Under the pieces are notes generated by a model that was not told the origin of the DNA, ran no database searches, and saw only the letters and a program-made list of their open reading frames with translations. Shown here piece after piece: positions 1 to 7,377 of a stretch of 13,732 nt of DNA. The position numbers and the translations under genes were made by a program. This DNA comes from Clostridiales bacterium (GTDB taxonomy: Bacteria; Bacillota; Clostridia; Lachnospirales; Lachnospiraceae): the NCBI GenBank assembly GCA_019418195.1, contig DYCJ01000021.1, positions 5,557 to 19,288 of the forward strand, written 5' to 3'. How positions within the stretch are numbered: the first letter of the stretch is position 1; each line of letters starts with the position of its first letter.

Positions 1-17
1 ATGTGTATAAGAGACAG
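1..17. other. Tn5/Nextera mosaic-end adapter remnant (artefact)
   Basis: The first 17 bases, ATGTGTATAAGAGACAG, match the 3' part of the 19-bp Tn5 mosaic end used in Nextera tagmentation libraries (known sequence AGATGTGTATAAGAGACAG). The bases directly after it continue in the ligA reading frame. This is library adapter left at a contig end rather than organism DNA, and the apparent ATG at position 3 is not a start codon. Confidence 0.93.
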
Positions 18-19
18 CA

Positions 20-1351
20 TTCACTCTTGTGCAGGCCGGCGGTGTGGACTTTAAAAACTCCAGACTGTACCAGATGCAGTGGCTTAAAGGACAGGGATTT
101 GATGTGGTGGAGAATCATCCGGTCACAGCGGATACCATTGAGGAAGAAGTGGCATGGTTTGCGGAGCATATTGAGAAGAATGAAGTGCCGTCCGACGGAC
201 TGGTACTTGTCTATGACGATATTTCCTACGGCCAGTCATTGGGGACGACGGCAAAGTTCCCCCGGGATTCTTTTGCTTTTAAATGGGCGGATGAGATCCG
301 CGAGACTACGCTGACAGAGATTGAATGGAGCCCGTCGAGAACAGGGCTGATCAATCCGGTGGCAATCTTTGAACCGGTGGAACTGGAAGGGACGACTGTG
401 AGCCGTGCCAGCGTCCACAACATCAGCATCATGGAGGAACTGGAGCTGGGAGTGGGCGACAGGATCACTGTGTACAAGGCAAACATGATCATTCCGCAGA
501 TCGCGGAGAACCTGACAAGGAGCGGCGTGAAAGATATTCCGAAAGAATGTCCGGTCTGCGGCGGTCCCACAAGGATCTCGATGGAAAATGAGACGAAGAC
601 GCTCTATTGTACCAATCCGAAGTGCCAGGCAAAGCATGTCAAATCATTTACACTTTTTGTGAGCAGGGACGCCATGAATATCGAAGGACTTTCCGAGGCG
701 ACTCTGGAGAAATTTATTATGAACGGATATGTAAAAGACTTTGCGGACCTGTTTCATCTGGACAGATATGCGGATGAGATCCGGCAGATGGAAGGCTTTG
801 GAGATAAATCTTATGAGAACCTGCAGAACAGTATCAAAAACGCACGGACAACGACACTTCCCCGTCTCGTCTACAGCCTGGGAATCCCGAATATCGGTAT
901 CGCCAACGCGAAGATGATCTGCGGGGCGCTCGGAAATGATCCGGAGCGTATCCTGAATGCAACGGAAGAGGAGCTGGGCGAAATTTCCGGAGTGGGCGGT
1001 GTGATCGCGGGAACCTTTGTGGCTTATTTCGCAGACGAAGAACACAGAGACCTGTTCCGGCGGCTGCTTGCAGAAGTTGAGATACCAGAAGAGGAGATTA
1101 CAGAAGACTCCCGGAAATTTGCGGGAGTGAACTTTGTCATAACCGGGAGCGTGGAACATTTCGCTAACCGGGCAGAGGTAAAAGAAGAAATCGAAAAGAG
1201 AGGAGGAAAAGTGACAGGGAGCGTAACATCGAAGACAAATTATCTTATCAACAATGATGTGAATTCCACTTCTTCCAAGAACAGAAAAGCGCGGGAACTT
1301 GGAATCCCGATCATCTCGGAGGAAGAGTTTTTAAATATGTTGAATGGATAA
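20..1351 (+). CDS. ligA: NAD-dependent DNA ligase LigA, 5'-truncated
   Basis: This enzyme seals nicks in duplex DNA with NAD+ during replication and repair. About 443 residues remain; the family is usually about 650-670 long, so the NAD-binding Ia domain and the KxDG lysine motif lie off the left edge. What remains, numbered from the GTG at 29: the end of the adenylation domain (DGLVLVYDD at 56-64, then a PRxxFAFKW motif near 78-86), the OB fold (TGLINPVAIFEPVEL, then TVSRASVHN), a four-Cys zinc finger (C174, C177, C194, C199), a helix-hairpin-helix region and a C-terminal BRCT domain (about 365-440). The GTG at 29 is an internal Val codon, because the frame runs open to the adapter junction. 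The stop lies 22 bases before the DUF1538 gene, suggesting one transcript. The family call is certain; completeness cannot be judged here. Confidence 0.95.
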   Translation, partial: FTLVQAGGVDFKNSRLYQMQWLKGQGFDVVENHPVTADTIEEEVAWFAEHIEKNEVPSDGLVLVYDDISYGQSLGTTAKFPRDSFAFKWADEIRETTLTEIEWSPSRTGLINPVAIFEPVELEGTTVSRASVHNISIMEELELGVGDRITVYKANMIIPQIAENLTRSGVKDIPKECPVCGGPTRISMENETKTLYCTNPKCQAKHVKSFTLFVSRDAMNIEGLSEATLEKFIMNGYVKDFADLFHLDRYADEIRQMEGFGDKSYENLQNSIKNARTTTLPRLVYSLGIPNIGIANAKMICGALGNDPERILNATEEELGEISGVGGVIAGTFVAYFADEEHRDLFRRLLAEVEIPEEEITEDSRKFAGVNFVITGSVEHFANRAEVKEEIEKRGGKVTGSVTSKTNYLINNDVNSTSSKNRKARELGIPIISEEEFLNMLNG

Positions 1352-1373
1352 CATGAAGAAAGGCAGGTAATGT

Positions 1374-2921
1374 GTGAATTTTAAAATCGCAAAATTAAAA
1401 GAAAAGCTACTGGAAAAACTAAATGAGACTCTGAAAGCAGTACTCCCGATCATTGCGATCGTGCTTATGTTATGCTTTACGATCGCCCCGCTGGAGCCTG
1501 GCATCCTGTTGGCATTTCTGCTGGGAGCCGTATTTTTGATCGCAGGGATGATGTTTTTTACTTTGGGTGCCGAGATGTCCATGACACCCATCGGCGAAAA
1601 CGTGGGGACAAGTATGACGCAGACGAGAAAGCTGTGGTTAATGACAGCTCTGACTTTCATTCTCGGTTTTATCGTGACCATATCAGAACCAGATCTGCAG
1701 GTGCTGGCCGAGCAGGTGCCCGCAGTGCCGAACATGGTCCTTGTGCTGTCTGTGGCGTTCGGTGTAGGTATCTTCCTTGTAGCATCTCTTTTGCGCATGT
1801 TGTACAATATTTCGCTGGCGCATATGCTGATCGTGCTTTATATTATAGTGTTTATACTGGCTTTTTTGGCGCCGGATGAATTTGTGGCTGTTGCATTTGA
1901 TTCCGGCGGTGTGACGACAGGACCTATGACAGTGCCTTTTATTATGGCATTTGGTATCGGTATCTCTGCGATCCGAAGTGATGAGCGGGCAGAGGACGAC
2001 AGTTTCGGCCTTGTGGCGCTTTCATCAGTGGGGCCGATTCTTTCCGTGCTCGTGCTGAGCCTGATCTACCGGCCCGACAGTGCTTCTTATGTGCCGGAAA
2101 GCATTCCGGATATCGGTAACTCAGTAGAACTCTGGGGAATATTTGCAGAGGGACTTCCGGAATATATGAGGGAGATGGCGGTTTCACTTCTGCCGATCAT
2201 TGCATTCTTTATCATTTTTCAGATTGTATTCCGGAGAGTACAGAAGAGAATGCTCATCAGGATTGCAGTCGGTATGGTCTATACTTACGCGGGGCTTTTC
2301 CTGTTCCTGACAGGGGTAAATGTAGGTTTTATGCCTGCCGGTAATTATCTCGGGCAGGTGTTGGCGGACAATCCGTATAAATGGGTGATCGTTCCCATCG
2401 GCATGATCATCGGATACTTTATTGTACGTGCAGAGCCTGCGGTGTTCGTCCTGACACGCCAGGTGGAGGATATCACTTCGGGGACTATAAGTGCGGGAGC
2501 TATGGGCCTGAGTCTCTCCATTGGTGTAGCGGTATCTCTGGGACTCGCTATGGTGCGGGTGCTGACCGGAATATCGATCTTCTGGTTCGTGATACCGGGA
2601 TATGCCATTGCACTGCTTTTGTCGTTCTTCGTACCAAAGATCTTTACAGCTATTGCTTTTGACTCCGGCGGCGTGGCGTCGGGCCCGATGACCGCGACAT
2701 TCCTCCTCCCGTTTGCCATCGGGGCATGTACGAGCGTGGGAGGAAATATCGTAACAGACGCATTTGGCGTGGTCGCTATGGTCGCAATGACGCCTCTTAT
2801 TACAATACAGATATTAGGGCTTGTGTTTGAGCTCAATTCCAGACATCTCGAAAAGATGGAAGCAAGAAAGGCAGCCGCTGCATTTGCCCGGCTTCCGGAT
2901 GATGAGATCATAGAACTTTAA
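1374..2921 (+). CDS. DUF1538 family polytopic membrane protein (putative transporter)
   Basis: This 515-residue protein is almost wholly hydrophobic, with roughly 12 membrane segments and short basic ends. I recognise DUF1538 (PF07556) from the motif FDSGGVTTGPMT at 175-186, repeated as FDSGGVASGPMT at 429-440. The halves match in order: a GENVG/GNYLG-type loop (74-78, 324-328), an EP-containing helix (105-106, 354-355), then the FDSGG segment. This looks like an internal duplication of the kind that gives transporters inverted or pseudo-symmetric halves, with FDSGG as a likely pore or re-entrant motif (inference). No substrate can be named. The start is GTG at 1374 behind a weak AGGCAGG; the ATG at 1370 is in another frame and stops after four codons. 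It sits between ligA and a P-II-like gene 18 bases downstream, which suggests that the P-II protein regulates it. Confidence 0.88.
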   Translation: MNFKIAKLKEKLLEKLNETLKAVLPIIAIVLMLCFTIAPLEPGILLAFLLGAVFLIAGMMFFTLGAEMSMTPIGENVGTSMTQTRKLWLMTALTFILGFIVTISEPDLQVLAEQVPAVPNMVLVLSVAFGVGIFLVASLLRMLYNISLAHMLIVLYIIVFILAFLAPDEFVAVAFDSGGVTTGPMTVPFIMAFGIGISAIRSDERAEDDSFGLVALSSVGPILSVLVLSLIYRPDSASYVPESIPDIGNSVELWGIFAEGLPEYMREMAVSLLPIIAFFIIFQIVFRRVQKRMLIRIAVGMVYTYAGLFLFLTGVNVGFMPAGNYLGQVLADNPYKWVIVPIGMIIGYFIVRAEPAVFVLTRQVEDITSGTISAGAMGLSLSIGVAVSLGLAMVRVLTGISIFWFVIPGYAIALLLSFFVPKIFTAIAFDSGGVASGPMTATFLLPFAIGACTSVGGNIVTDAFGVVAMVAMTPLITIQILGLVFELNSRHLEKMEARKAAAAFARLPDDEIIEL

Positions 2922-2939
2922 GGAGGAAAGACTATCGCT

Positions 2940-3620
2940 ATGAGTGAGATAAATATGTTGATGACTGTCACCAAAAGATCGGTGGGACGCAGGCTGCTGG
3001 CATGCTATGAGGAGATCGGTCTTTCTTCCACCCTGTGTACACTGGCTCAGGGGACGGCAACCAGTGAGACGCTGGACTACTTTGGTCTTGAAGTTACAGA
3101 GAAGATGGTGACGCTGACTGTAGTGTCGGACGACACATGGAAACAGGTAAAACGAGAACTTGAGGACAGGTTTCAGATCGACGTCCCCGGTACAGGGATT
3201 GCTTTCCTGATGCCATTGTCCAGTGTAGGCGGTAAGAAAGTACTGCAGTTTCTGATTGACGGGCAGAAGGTTGAAAAAGTAGAGGAGAGTGTCATGAAAA
3301 ATACAAATTATGAACTGATCATCGTAGTTGCAAACCACGGGCACAGCGAAGAAGTGATGGATGCGGCACGGGCAGAGGGAGCCGGCGGAGGCACTGTGAT
3401 CCATGCGAAAGGGACAGGACTTGAACGGGCGGAGAAATTTCTCGGAGTATCCATTGCGGATGAGAAAGAGCTCATCCTGATCGTCACAAAGACAGAGTCC
3501 AAAAAAGCGATCATGAAATCCATCATGGACCATGCGGGGCTTGAGAGCAAAGCACGCTCTGTCGTCTTTTCTCTCCCTGTGACGGATACTGCCGGACTGA
3601 GACTGCAGGAGATCCAGTAA
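2940..3620 (+). CDS. Tandem P-II-like signalling protein (two GlnB-type domains)
   Basis: This 226-residue soluble protein is twice the usual P-II length of about 112. The second half (about 123-220) follows the P-II pattern: strand ELIIVV, a helix HSEEVMDAARAEGAGG, a T-loop region with GTGLERAEKFLGVSIADEKE, strand LILIVT, a helix, then a short B-loop region and the strand SVVFSLPV. The first half (about 4-98) has the same order with weaker similarity. P-II proteins bind ATP/ADP and often 2-oxoglutarate as trimers and control transporters and enzymes through the T-loop. The uridylylated Tyr of classical GlnB is not apparent, so control is probably by ligand binding alone. AGGAGG at 2922-2927 precedes the ATG by 12 bases, slightly long. 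Its position right after the DUF1538 gene suggests that it gates that membrane protein (inference). Calling it GlnB itself would be wrong. Confidence 0.82.
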   Translation: MSEINMLMTVTKRSVGRRLLACYEEIGLSSTLCTLAQGTATSETLDYFGLEVTEKMVTLTVVSDDTWKQVKRELEDRFQIDVPGTGIAFLMPLSSVGGKKVLQFLIDGQKVEKVEESVMKNTNYELIIVVANHGHSEEVMDAARAEGAGGGTVIHAKGTGLERAEKFLGVSIADEKELILIVTKTESKKAIMKSIMDHAGLESKARSVVFSLPVTDTAGLRLQEIQ

Positions 3621-3643
3621 CAATAGCTTTAGAAAAAGTTCAT

Positions 3644-3672
3644 TTGTATAACCTGTGTATCTGTACTATAAT
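3644..3672 (+). promoter_or_regulatory. Sigma-A-type promoter of the clpX-like gene
   Basis: TTGTAT at 3644-3649 and a perfect TATAAT at 3667-3672 are separated by 17 bases. The predicted leader of about 70 bases contains an A/T-rich hairpin (GTATTTT at 3692-3698 pairing with AAAATAC at 3704-3710). The promoter indicates that the clpX-like gene can be transcribed independently of the ligA-DUF1538-P-II group. I see no clear terminator between the P-II gene and this promoter. Confidence 0.7.
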
Positions 3673-3752
3673 AAAAAAGCCGGATGTGTGCGTATTTTAC
3701 AGGAAAATACTCCAGAATGCCGGAGATTAATTGATTGCAGAAGGGAATTACT

Positions 3753-5246
3753 ATGTCAGATCAGGATTTCATCTTAGTGGATGAGGAAGATAAAGAAAAA
3801 GAGAATAACGGACAGGACTGCTGTTCCAAAGAGGAGCAGAAACAGGAAGTTGTTTCTTCTGACAGCAGCAGGAAAGACGGCAGCAGCTCCGATCAGAAAG
3901 ATGATGACGGATATGAAAAGGTATGTTTTATCTGTCACCGCCCGGAGAGTGTGACGGGAAAGATGATCGATCTTCCCAATAATATCACGGTCTGCCCGGA
4001 CTGTATGCAGAGAAGTTTTGACGCCATGACCAACGGCTCGATCGATCTTAACCGTCTTATGAACATGCCCGGCGTCCAGTTCTTCAATATGTCAGATCTG
4101 GAGAATATGCAGCCGAAGCCGCAGAAGATCAAGAAGAAAAAGGAAAAACCGAAAGAATTCCACAAGCTGGATATCAAAAATATCCCGGCACCCCATAAGA
4201 TCAAAGCAAAGCTGGATGAATACGTGGTGGGACAGGAATATGCAAAAAAGGCGATGTCCGTTGCCGTGTACAATCATTATAAGAGAGTAGCTACGGACAC
4301 GATGGACGACATTGAGATCGAAAAATCCAATATGCTCATGATCGGCCCGACAGGAAGTGGAAAGACCTATCTTGTCAAGACGCTGGCGAGACTTCTCGAT
4401 GTGCCGCTCGCCATCACGGACGCCACGTCTCTTACAGAGGCCGGCTACATAGGCGATGATATCGAGAGTGTGGTATCCAAGCTGCTGGCAGCTGCGGACA
4501 ATGATGTGGAGAAAGCAGAGCAGGGGATTATTTTTATCGATGAGATAGACAAGATCGCCAAAAAGCGCAACTCCAACCAGAGAGATGTAAGCGGAGAGTC
4601 TGTACAGCAGGGAATGCTGAAGCTCCTTGAGGGAAGCGATGTGGAAGTGCCGGTGGGCGCCAACAGCAAAAATGCCATGGTGCCGTTGACTACGGTCAAC
4701 ACAAAGAATATCCTTTTCATCTGCGGAGGCGCTTTCCCGGATCTGGAGGAGATCATCAAGGAACGTCTCCAGAAGAAGACTTCCATGGGATTTAACTCAG
4801 AACTGAAAGACAAGTACGAAAATGACAAGGATCTTCTCTCAAAAGTTACGGTCGAAGACCTGAGAAAGTTCGGTATGATCCCGGAGTTCTTAGGACGTCT
4901 CCCGATCATATTTACACTGAAGCCTCTTGACAAAAATATGATGGTCAAGATTTTAAAAGAACCGAGAAATGCAATCTTAAAACAGTACCAGAAACTGCTG
5001 GCCCTTGATGAGGTCAAACTGGACTTTAACGAGGGAGCACTTGAGGCTATCGCGGAAAAGGCGATGGAAAAGGATACCGGAGCCCGTGCTCTGCGCGCTA
5101 TCATAGAGGAATTCATGCTTGATATCATGTATGAGATCCCGAAGGACGACAGCATCGGCGAGGTAGAGATCACGAGAGAGTATATTGAGGGGACCGGAGG
5201 ACCGGTCATACGGCTGAGAGGGCAGGAAGTGCCGCGGCTGGGATAA
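3753..5246 (+). CDS. ClpX-like AAA+ protein unfoldase, paralog with acidic N-terminal extension
   Basis: This 497-residue AAA+ ATPase probably unfolds proteins and feeds them to ClpP. An acidic, Ser-rich tail (1-55) precedes a zinc finger (C58, C61, C81, C84) like the ClpX N-domain, then a very basic linker (124-135). The AAA+ module shows Walker A GPTGSGKT (198-205), pore loop GYIGDD (231-236; GYVGED in E. coli), Walker B FIDEIDK (261-267), pore loop 2 RDVSG (277-281), arginine-finger GRLP (381-384) and sensor 2 GARALR (443-448). The ClpP-docking IGF tripeptide is MGF (345-347). E. coli ClpX has about 424 residues; most of the excess is the N-terminal tail. The start is ATG 3753, with AAGGGA six bases upstream; the TTG at 3735 has no such site. 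No tig or clpP is adjacent, so I regard it as a second, dedicated ClpX rather than the housekeeping copy (inference). It converges with the subtilase gene 12 bases away. Confidence 0.88.
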   Translation: MSDQDFILVDEEDKEKENNGQDCCSKEEQKQEVVSSDSSRKDGSSSDQKDDDGYEKVCFICHRPESVTGKMIDLPNNITVCPDCMQRSFDAMTNGSIDLNRLMNMPGVQFFNMSDLENMQPKPQKIKKKKEKPKEFHKLDIKNIPAPHKIKAKLDEYVVGQEYAKKAMSVAVYNHYKRVATDTMDDIEIEKSNMLMIGPTGSGKTYLVKTLARLLDVPLAITDATSLTEAGYIGDDIESVVSKLLAAADNDVEKAEQGIIFIDEIDKIAKKRNSNQRDVSGESVQQGMLKLLEGSDVEVPVGANSKNAMVPLTTVNTKNILFICGGAFPDLEEIIKERLQKKTSMGFNSELKDKYENDKDLLSKVTVEDLRKFGMIPEFLGRLPIIFTLKPLDKNMMVKILKEPRNAILKQYQKLLALDEVKLDFNEGALEAIAEKAMEKDTGARALRAIIEEFMLDIMYEIPKDDSIGEVEITREYIEGTGGPVIRLRGQEVPRLG

Positions 5247-5258
5247 GCCGGCGACTCT

Positions 5259-6968
5259 TTACAGCTGCCGCATTGTCTCAAATGTATTATACAGATTGAG
5301 CTGCCCGTAACCCCATTCCCGGTTGGGATACTCCATTGTCCTTGGGCGCACTGCACCAAGGATCAGAAGGCTCTTGATCTGAAAAGAATCAATGCCCGGG
5401 ACTTCCTGGATGTCAAGAAGCCATTCCAGCATCAGCGCTACAGCGCCGGATGTGACGGCAGCTGAGATACAGGACCCGGTGCGGGGCGAGAATCTGCCTC
5501 CGGGAAGTGCACCGGCAACATTGACGCCGGGGGCGGTGATATCAGGCTTGAGCCGTCCGGTACGTGTGTAACCTCTGCCTGAGGACTGGGAAACTGCGCC
5601 TGTCGTTCCGTTGTAATAGGACACGACCACGGGACTGTCAGCATTGGCCGGATTTGTCAGAGTGTAGTACGGATCAGATTCAAGGAAGAAGACTTCCCCG
5701 GTCAGGAATTCTGTCAGGGGAAGCCACATATGGAAGCGTCCGTCCGCGATCGTGAGCGGTTCTACAATGATCTTCCAGATGCCGGGAGCGGGCGCGTTAA
5801 AACGGAAGAATACCAGCTCAGAACTGCTCTTCTCCACAAGGAGCCGGTAGTCTATGGAGACCTTTGTGCGCTCGAAGAGAAAGTCAATCTCGGCACTGGC
5901 GCCGACCCGGAATGGGATACGTGATGTGTTTTCCCCCGAAGGTGAGATGATGGATATGGAGAGAATGTTGGGCACTTCGGTCCACAACTCCATAGAGAAG
6001 CCGGTTACATTTTCTCCAACCCTCAATTCTACTGTCTTTGTATCTTCTGTAGTTTCCAGTGTATTGAAATAATGGTGGCGTTTGTCCGCTTCATTTCCGG
6101 TGCCGATCACTGTGATGTGGTTTGCCCTTGTGCTGTAGCCCTCGATCAGAAAAGAAAAGGGCAGTGTGCCGATGTGTCCGCCCATGCTGGAACCGCATGT
6201 AATGCAGACGACCAGCGGCATCCCGAGACTGTCGGCAAGATCGTTCAGATATTTGAGCCCCAGCATCAGGTCGGTTTCCTGGTAGCAGACTGCATTATCA
6301 GGGATAAAATAATAGTCTCTCAGGTACTGCTTCGCCTGTTTCAGTTTGACCATAGCAATGGCTGCTTCCGGGGCGGCTCCGAGAAACTGCTCCCCGGCGT
6401 CAGCACCGCCCGCAGCAAGACTTGCTGCATAAGTGCCGTGCCCGCTGTCGTCTGTGGAGGGAACCAGTGTAAGCGGCTCTTCGGAACGGAGAGCGGCATC
6501 GATCTGCTCCTGTGTGTATTCACTGCCATAAGAGAAATCCCGGGGCGGAGTGCCGCTTTGTACCGTCTGATCCCAGATGGCGGCGATCCGGGTGGATCCG
6601 TCGAGATTCCGGAAAATATCATTAGTATAGTCGATCCCGCTGTCCATAAAACCGATCAGGATTCCGTTCCCTTTTAACTGCAGGGTGGGATAATTCTGGA
6701 CAGGAAGGATCCCGGTCTGATTCAGTGTCTCCATACTGATCGGAGAGTAACATTTCGGGATGGAGTTGTAAGAATATTTTGGAAGCGTGATCGGATCGGC
6801 TGCCGCGGCAGAGAGATAGATGCATTTATATCCGAATCCGGCATCCTGCTCGCAGTGGGCATCCCGGGTAATGCTGTCAAAAAAAGAAGTCCGTACATGA
6901 TTGCCGATAAAATCACGGTAATCCTCGGACAGAATGTTTTTCCTGCATGTTTCAAGATCTGATGGCAT
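5259..6968 (-). CDS. S8 (subtilisin/CspB-like) family protein with Cys at the nucleophile position
   Basis: This 569-residue protein belongs to peptidase family S8 and resembles the Csp-type subtilases of Clostridia. The Asp motif is MDSGID (D109), the His motif DDSGHGT (H177), and the oxyanion Asn lies in GTGNE (N292). The usual nucleophile motif GTSxAAA is here G498-S499-C500-I-S-A-A, and an ungapped alignment through VTSGAVAL puts Cys500 (TGT, complement of 5469-5471) on the catalytic Ser. A long insert (about 305-450) between N292 and the nucleophile is typical of this group. No signal peptide is visible, so the protein is cytoplasmic or exported unconventionally. The start is the ATG at 6968, with AAGGAGA eight bases upstream; longer frames lack such a site. 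It could be a pseudoprotease (as C. difficile CspA and CspC are), a thiol protease or a peptide ligase. The family is certain; activity is open. Confidence 0.9.
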   Translation of the reverse strand: MPSDLETCRKNILSEDYRDFIGNHVRTSFFDSITRDAHCEQDAGFGYKCIYLSAAAADPITLPKYSYNSIPKCYSPISMETLNQTGILPVQNYPTLQLKGNGILIGFMDSGIDYTNDIFRNLDGSTRIAAIWDQTVQSGTPPRDFSYGSEYTQEQIDAALRSEEPLTLVPSTDDSGHGTYAASLAAGGADAGEQFLGAAPEAAIAMVKLKQAKQYLRDYYFIPDNAVCYQETDLMLGLKYLNDLADSLGMPLVVCITCGSSMGGHIGTLPFSFLIEGYSTRANHITVIGTGNEADKRHHYFNTLETTEDTKTVELRVGENVTGFSMELWTEVPNILSISIISPSGENTSRIPFRVGASAEIDFLFERTKVSIDYRLLVEKSSSELVFFRFNAPAPGIWKIIVEPLTIADGRFHMWLPLTEFLTGEVFFLESDPYYTLTNPANADSPVVVSYYNGTTGAVSQSSGRGYTRTGRLKPDITAPGVNVAGALPGGRFSPRTGSCISAAVTSGAVALMLEWLLDIQEVPGIDSFQIKSLLILGAVRPRTMEYPNREWGYGQLNLYNTFETMRQL

Positions 6969-6992
6969 AATATATATCTCCTTGAGCATTCT

Positions 6993-7037
6993 ATAATAAA
7001 TAAGGTTGTGCCTGAATAAACAGGCGTTCGCCTGAAT
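6993..7037 (-). promoter_or_regulatory. Putative promoter and operator of the S8-family gene
   Basis: Read on the minus strand, TATTAT (6998-6993) could be a -10 box about 25 bases before the start codon, with only a weak -35 near 7017-7022. Directly upstream is the perfect palindrome CAGGCGTTCGCCTG (7021-7034). GCCTGAAT occurs at 7010-7017 and again at 7030-7037, 20 bases apart, which is about two helical turns. This layout suits a repressor or activator site next to the promoter. The promoter boxes are weak; the repeat pattern is what the sequence shows directly. Confidence 0.38.
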
Positions 7038-7066
7038 CATCATATGCAGGAAGCGATGGGTGTATG

Positions 7067-7311
7067 AACAGTTCAGCCATCTGTCAGCTAGTCGCCGGAT
7101 CTTTATGCAGGCATAAATCCGTCTCCTGTTGACAGATGGCTGGCTTGGTGCAACAGTTCAGCCTGCGCCATTCGCAAAGCCGCACTTACGTGCTTACTGC
7201 GGCGCTGCCGCATCTTTGCTCATAAACGGGCGCTCATCTCATCTGTCAGCCAGTCGCCGGATCTTTATGCAGGCATAAATCCGTCTCCTGTTGACAGATG
7301 GCTGAACTGTT
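7067..7311. repeat. Composite inverted-repeat element with two 65-bp copies
   Basis: Perfect 20-base arms, AACAGTTCAGCCATCTGTCA at 7067-7086 and its reverse complement at 7292-7311, bound a 245-bp block. Inside are two direct copies of a 65-bp unit (7078-7142 and 7240-7304) that differ only at 7089/7251 (T/C). Each unit is itself a hairpin: CATCTGTCA pairs with TGACAGATG, around an inner stem TTTATGC/GCATAAA. The 97-base centre (7143-7239) repeats the arm start AACAGTTCAGCC at 7152-7163 and holds further stems (GCCGCA 7179-7184 with TGCGGC 7198-7203; GCAAAG 7174-7179 with CTTTGC 7214-7219). It has no coding capacity and I see no target-site duplication. A non-autonomous MITE/REP-like element is the best guess. 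Confidence 0.8.
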
Positions 7312-7343
7312 GGTTAAAAAAGTATAAATTCACGGGTGTTTTC

Positions 7344-7371
7344 TTGAAGTTGGCAGATAATAGGGTATAAT
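7344..7371 (+). promoter_or_regulatory. Sigma-A-type promoter of the zinc-ribbon/lspA-like operon
   Basis: TTGAAG at 7344-7349 and a perfect TATAAT at 7366-7371 are 16 bases apart. The expected transcription start is about 7378, giving a leader of about 80 bases with a small GTCCG-TGA-CGGAC hairpin before the AAGGAGA ribosome binding site. The promoter lies 33 bases beyond the right arm of the composite repeat. Confidence 0.72.
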
Positions 7372-7377
7372 AATTAT

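Noticed and set aside
2814..3623. 269-codon minus-strand frame
   Set aside because: It lies antisense to the P-II gene; the product is rich in Cys, His and Phe with no family pattern.
3692..3710. Hairpin before the clpX-like gene as a terminator or riboswitch
   Set aside because: The stem is A/T-only apart from its closing pair, lies downstream of the promoter and has no T run; it is too small for a known riboswitch.
4445..5359. 304-codon open frame on the minus strand
   Set aside because: It runs antisense through the ClpX-like gene, gives a Ser-rich product without motifs, and has no ribosome binding site.
6072..6677. 201-codon plus-strand frame
   Set aside because: It is antisense to the S8-family gene, whose motifs, ribosome binding site and codon pattern are convincing.
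7078..7304. CRISPR-like pair of 65-bp direct repeats
   Set aside because: There are only two copies, the unit is too long and strongly self-complementary, the spacer is structured and contains part of the repeat arm, and no cas genes are nearby.
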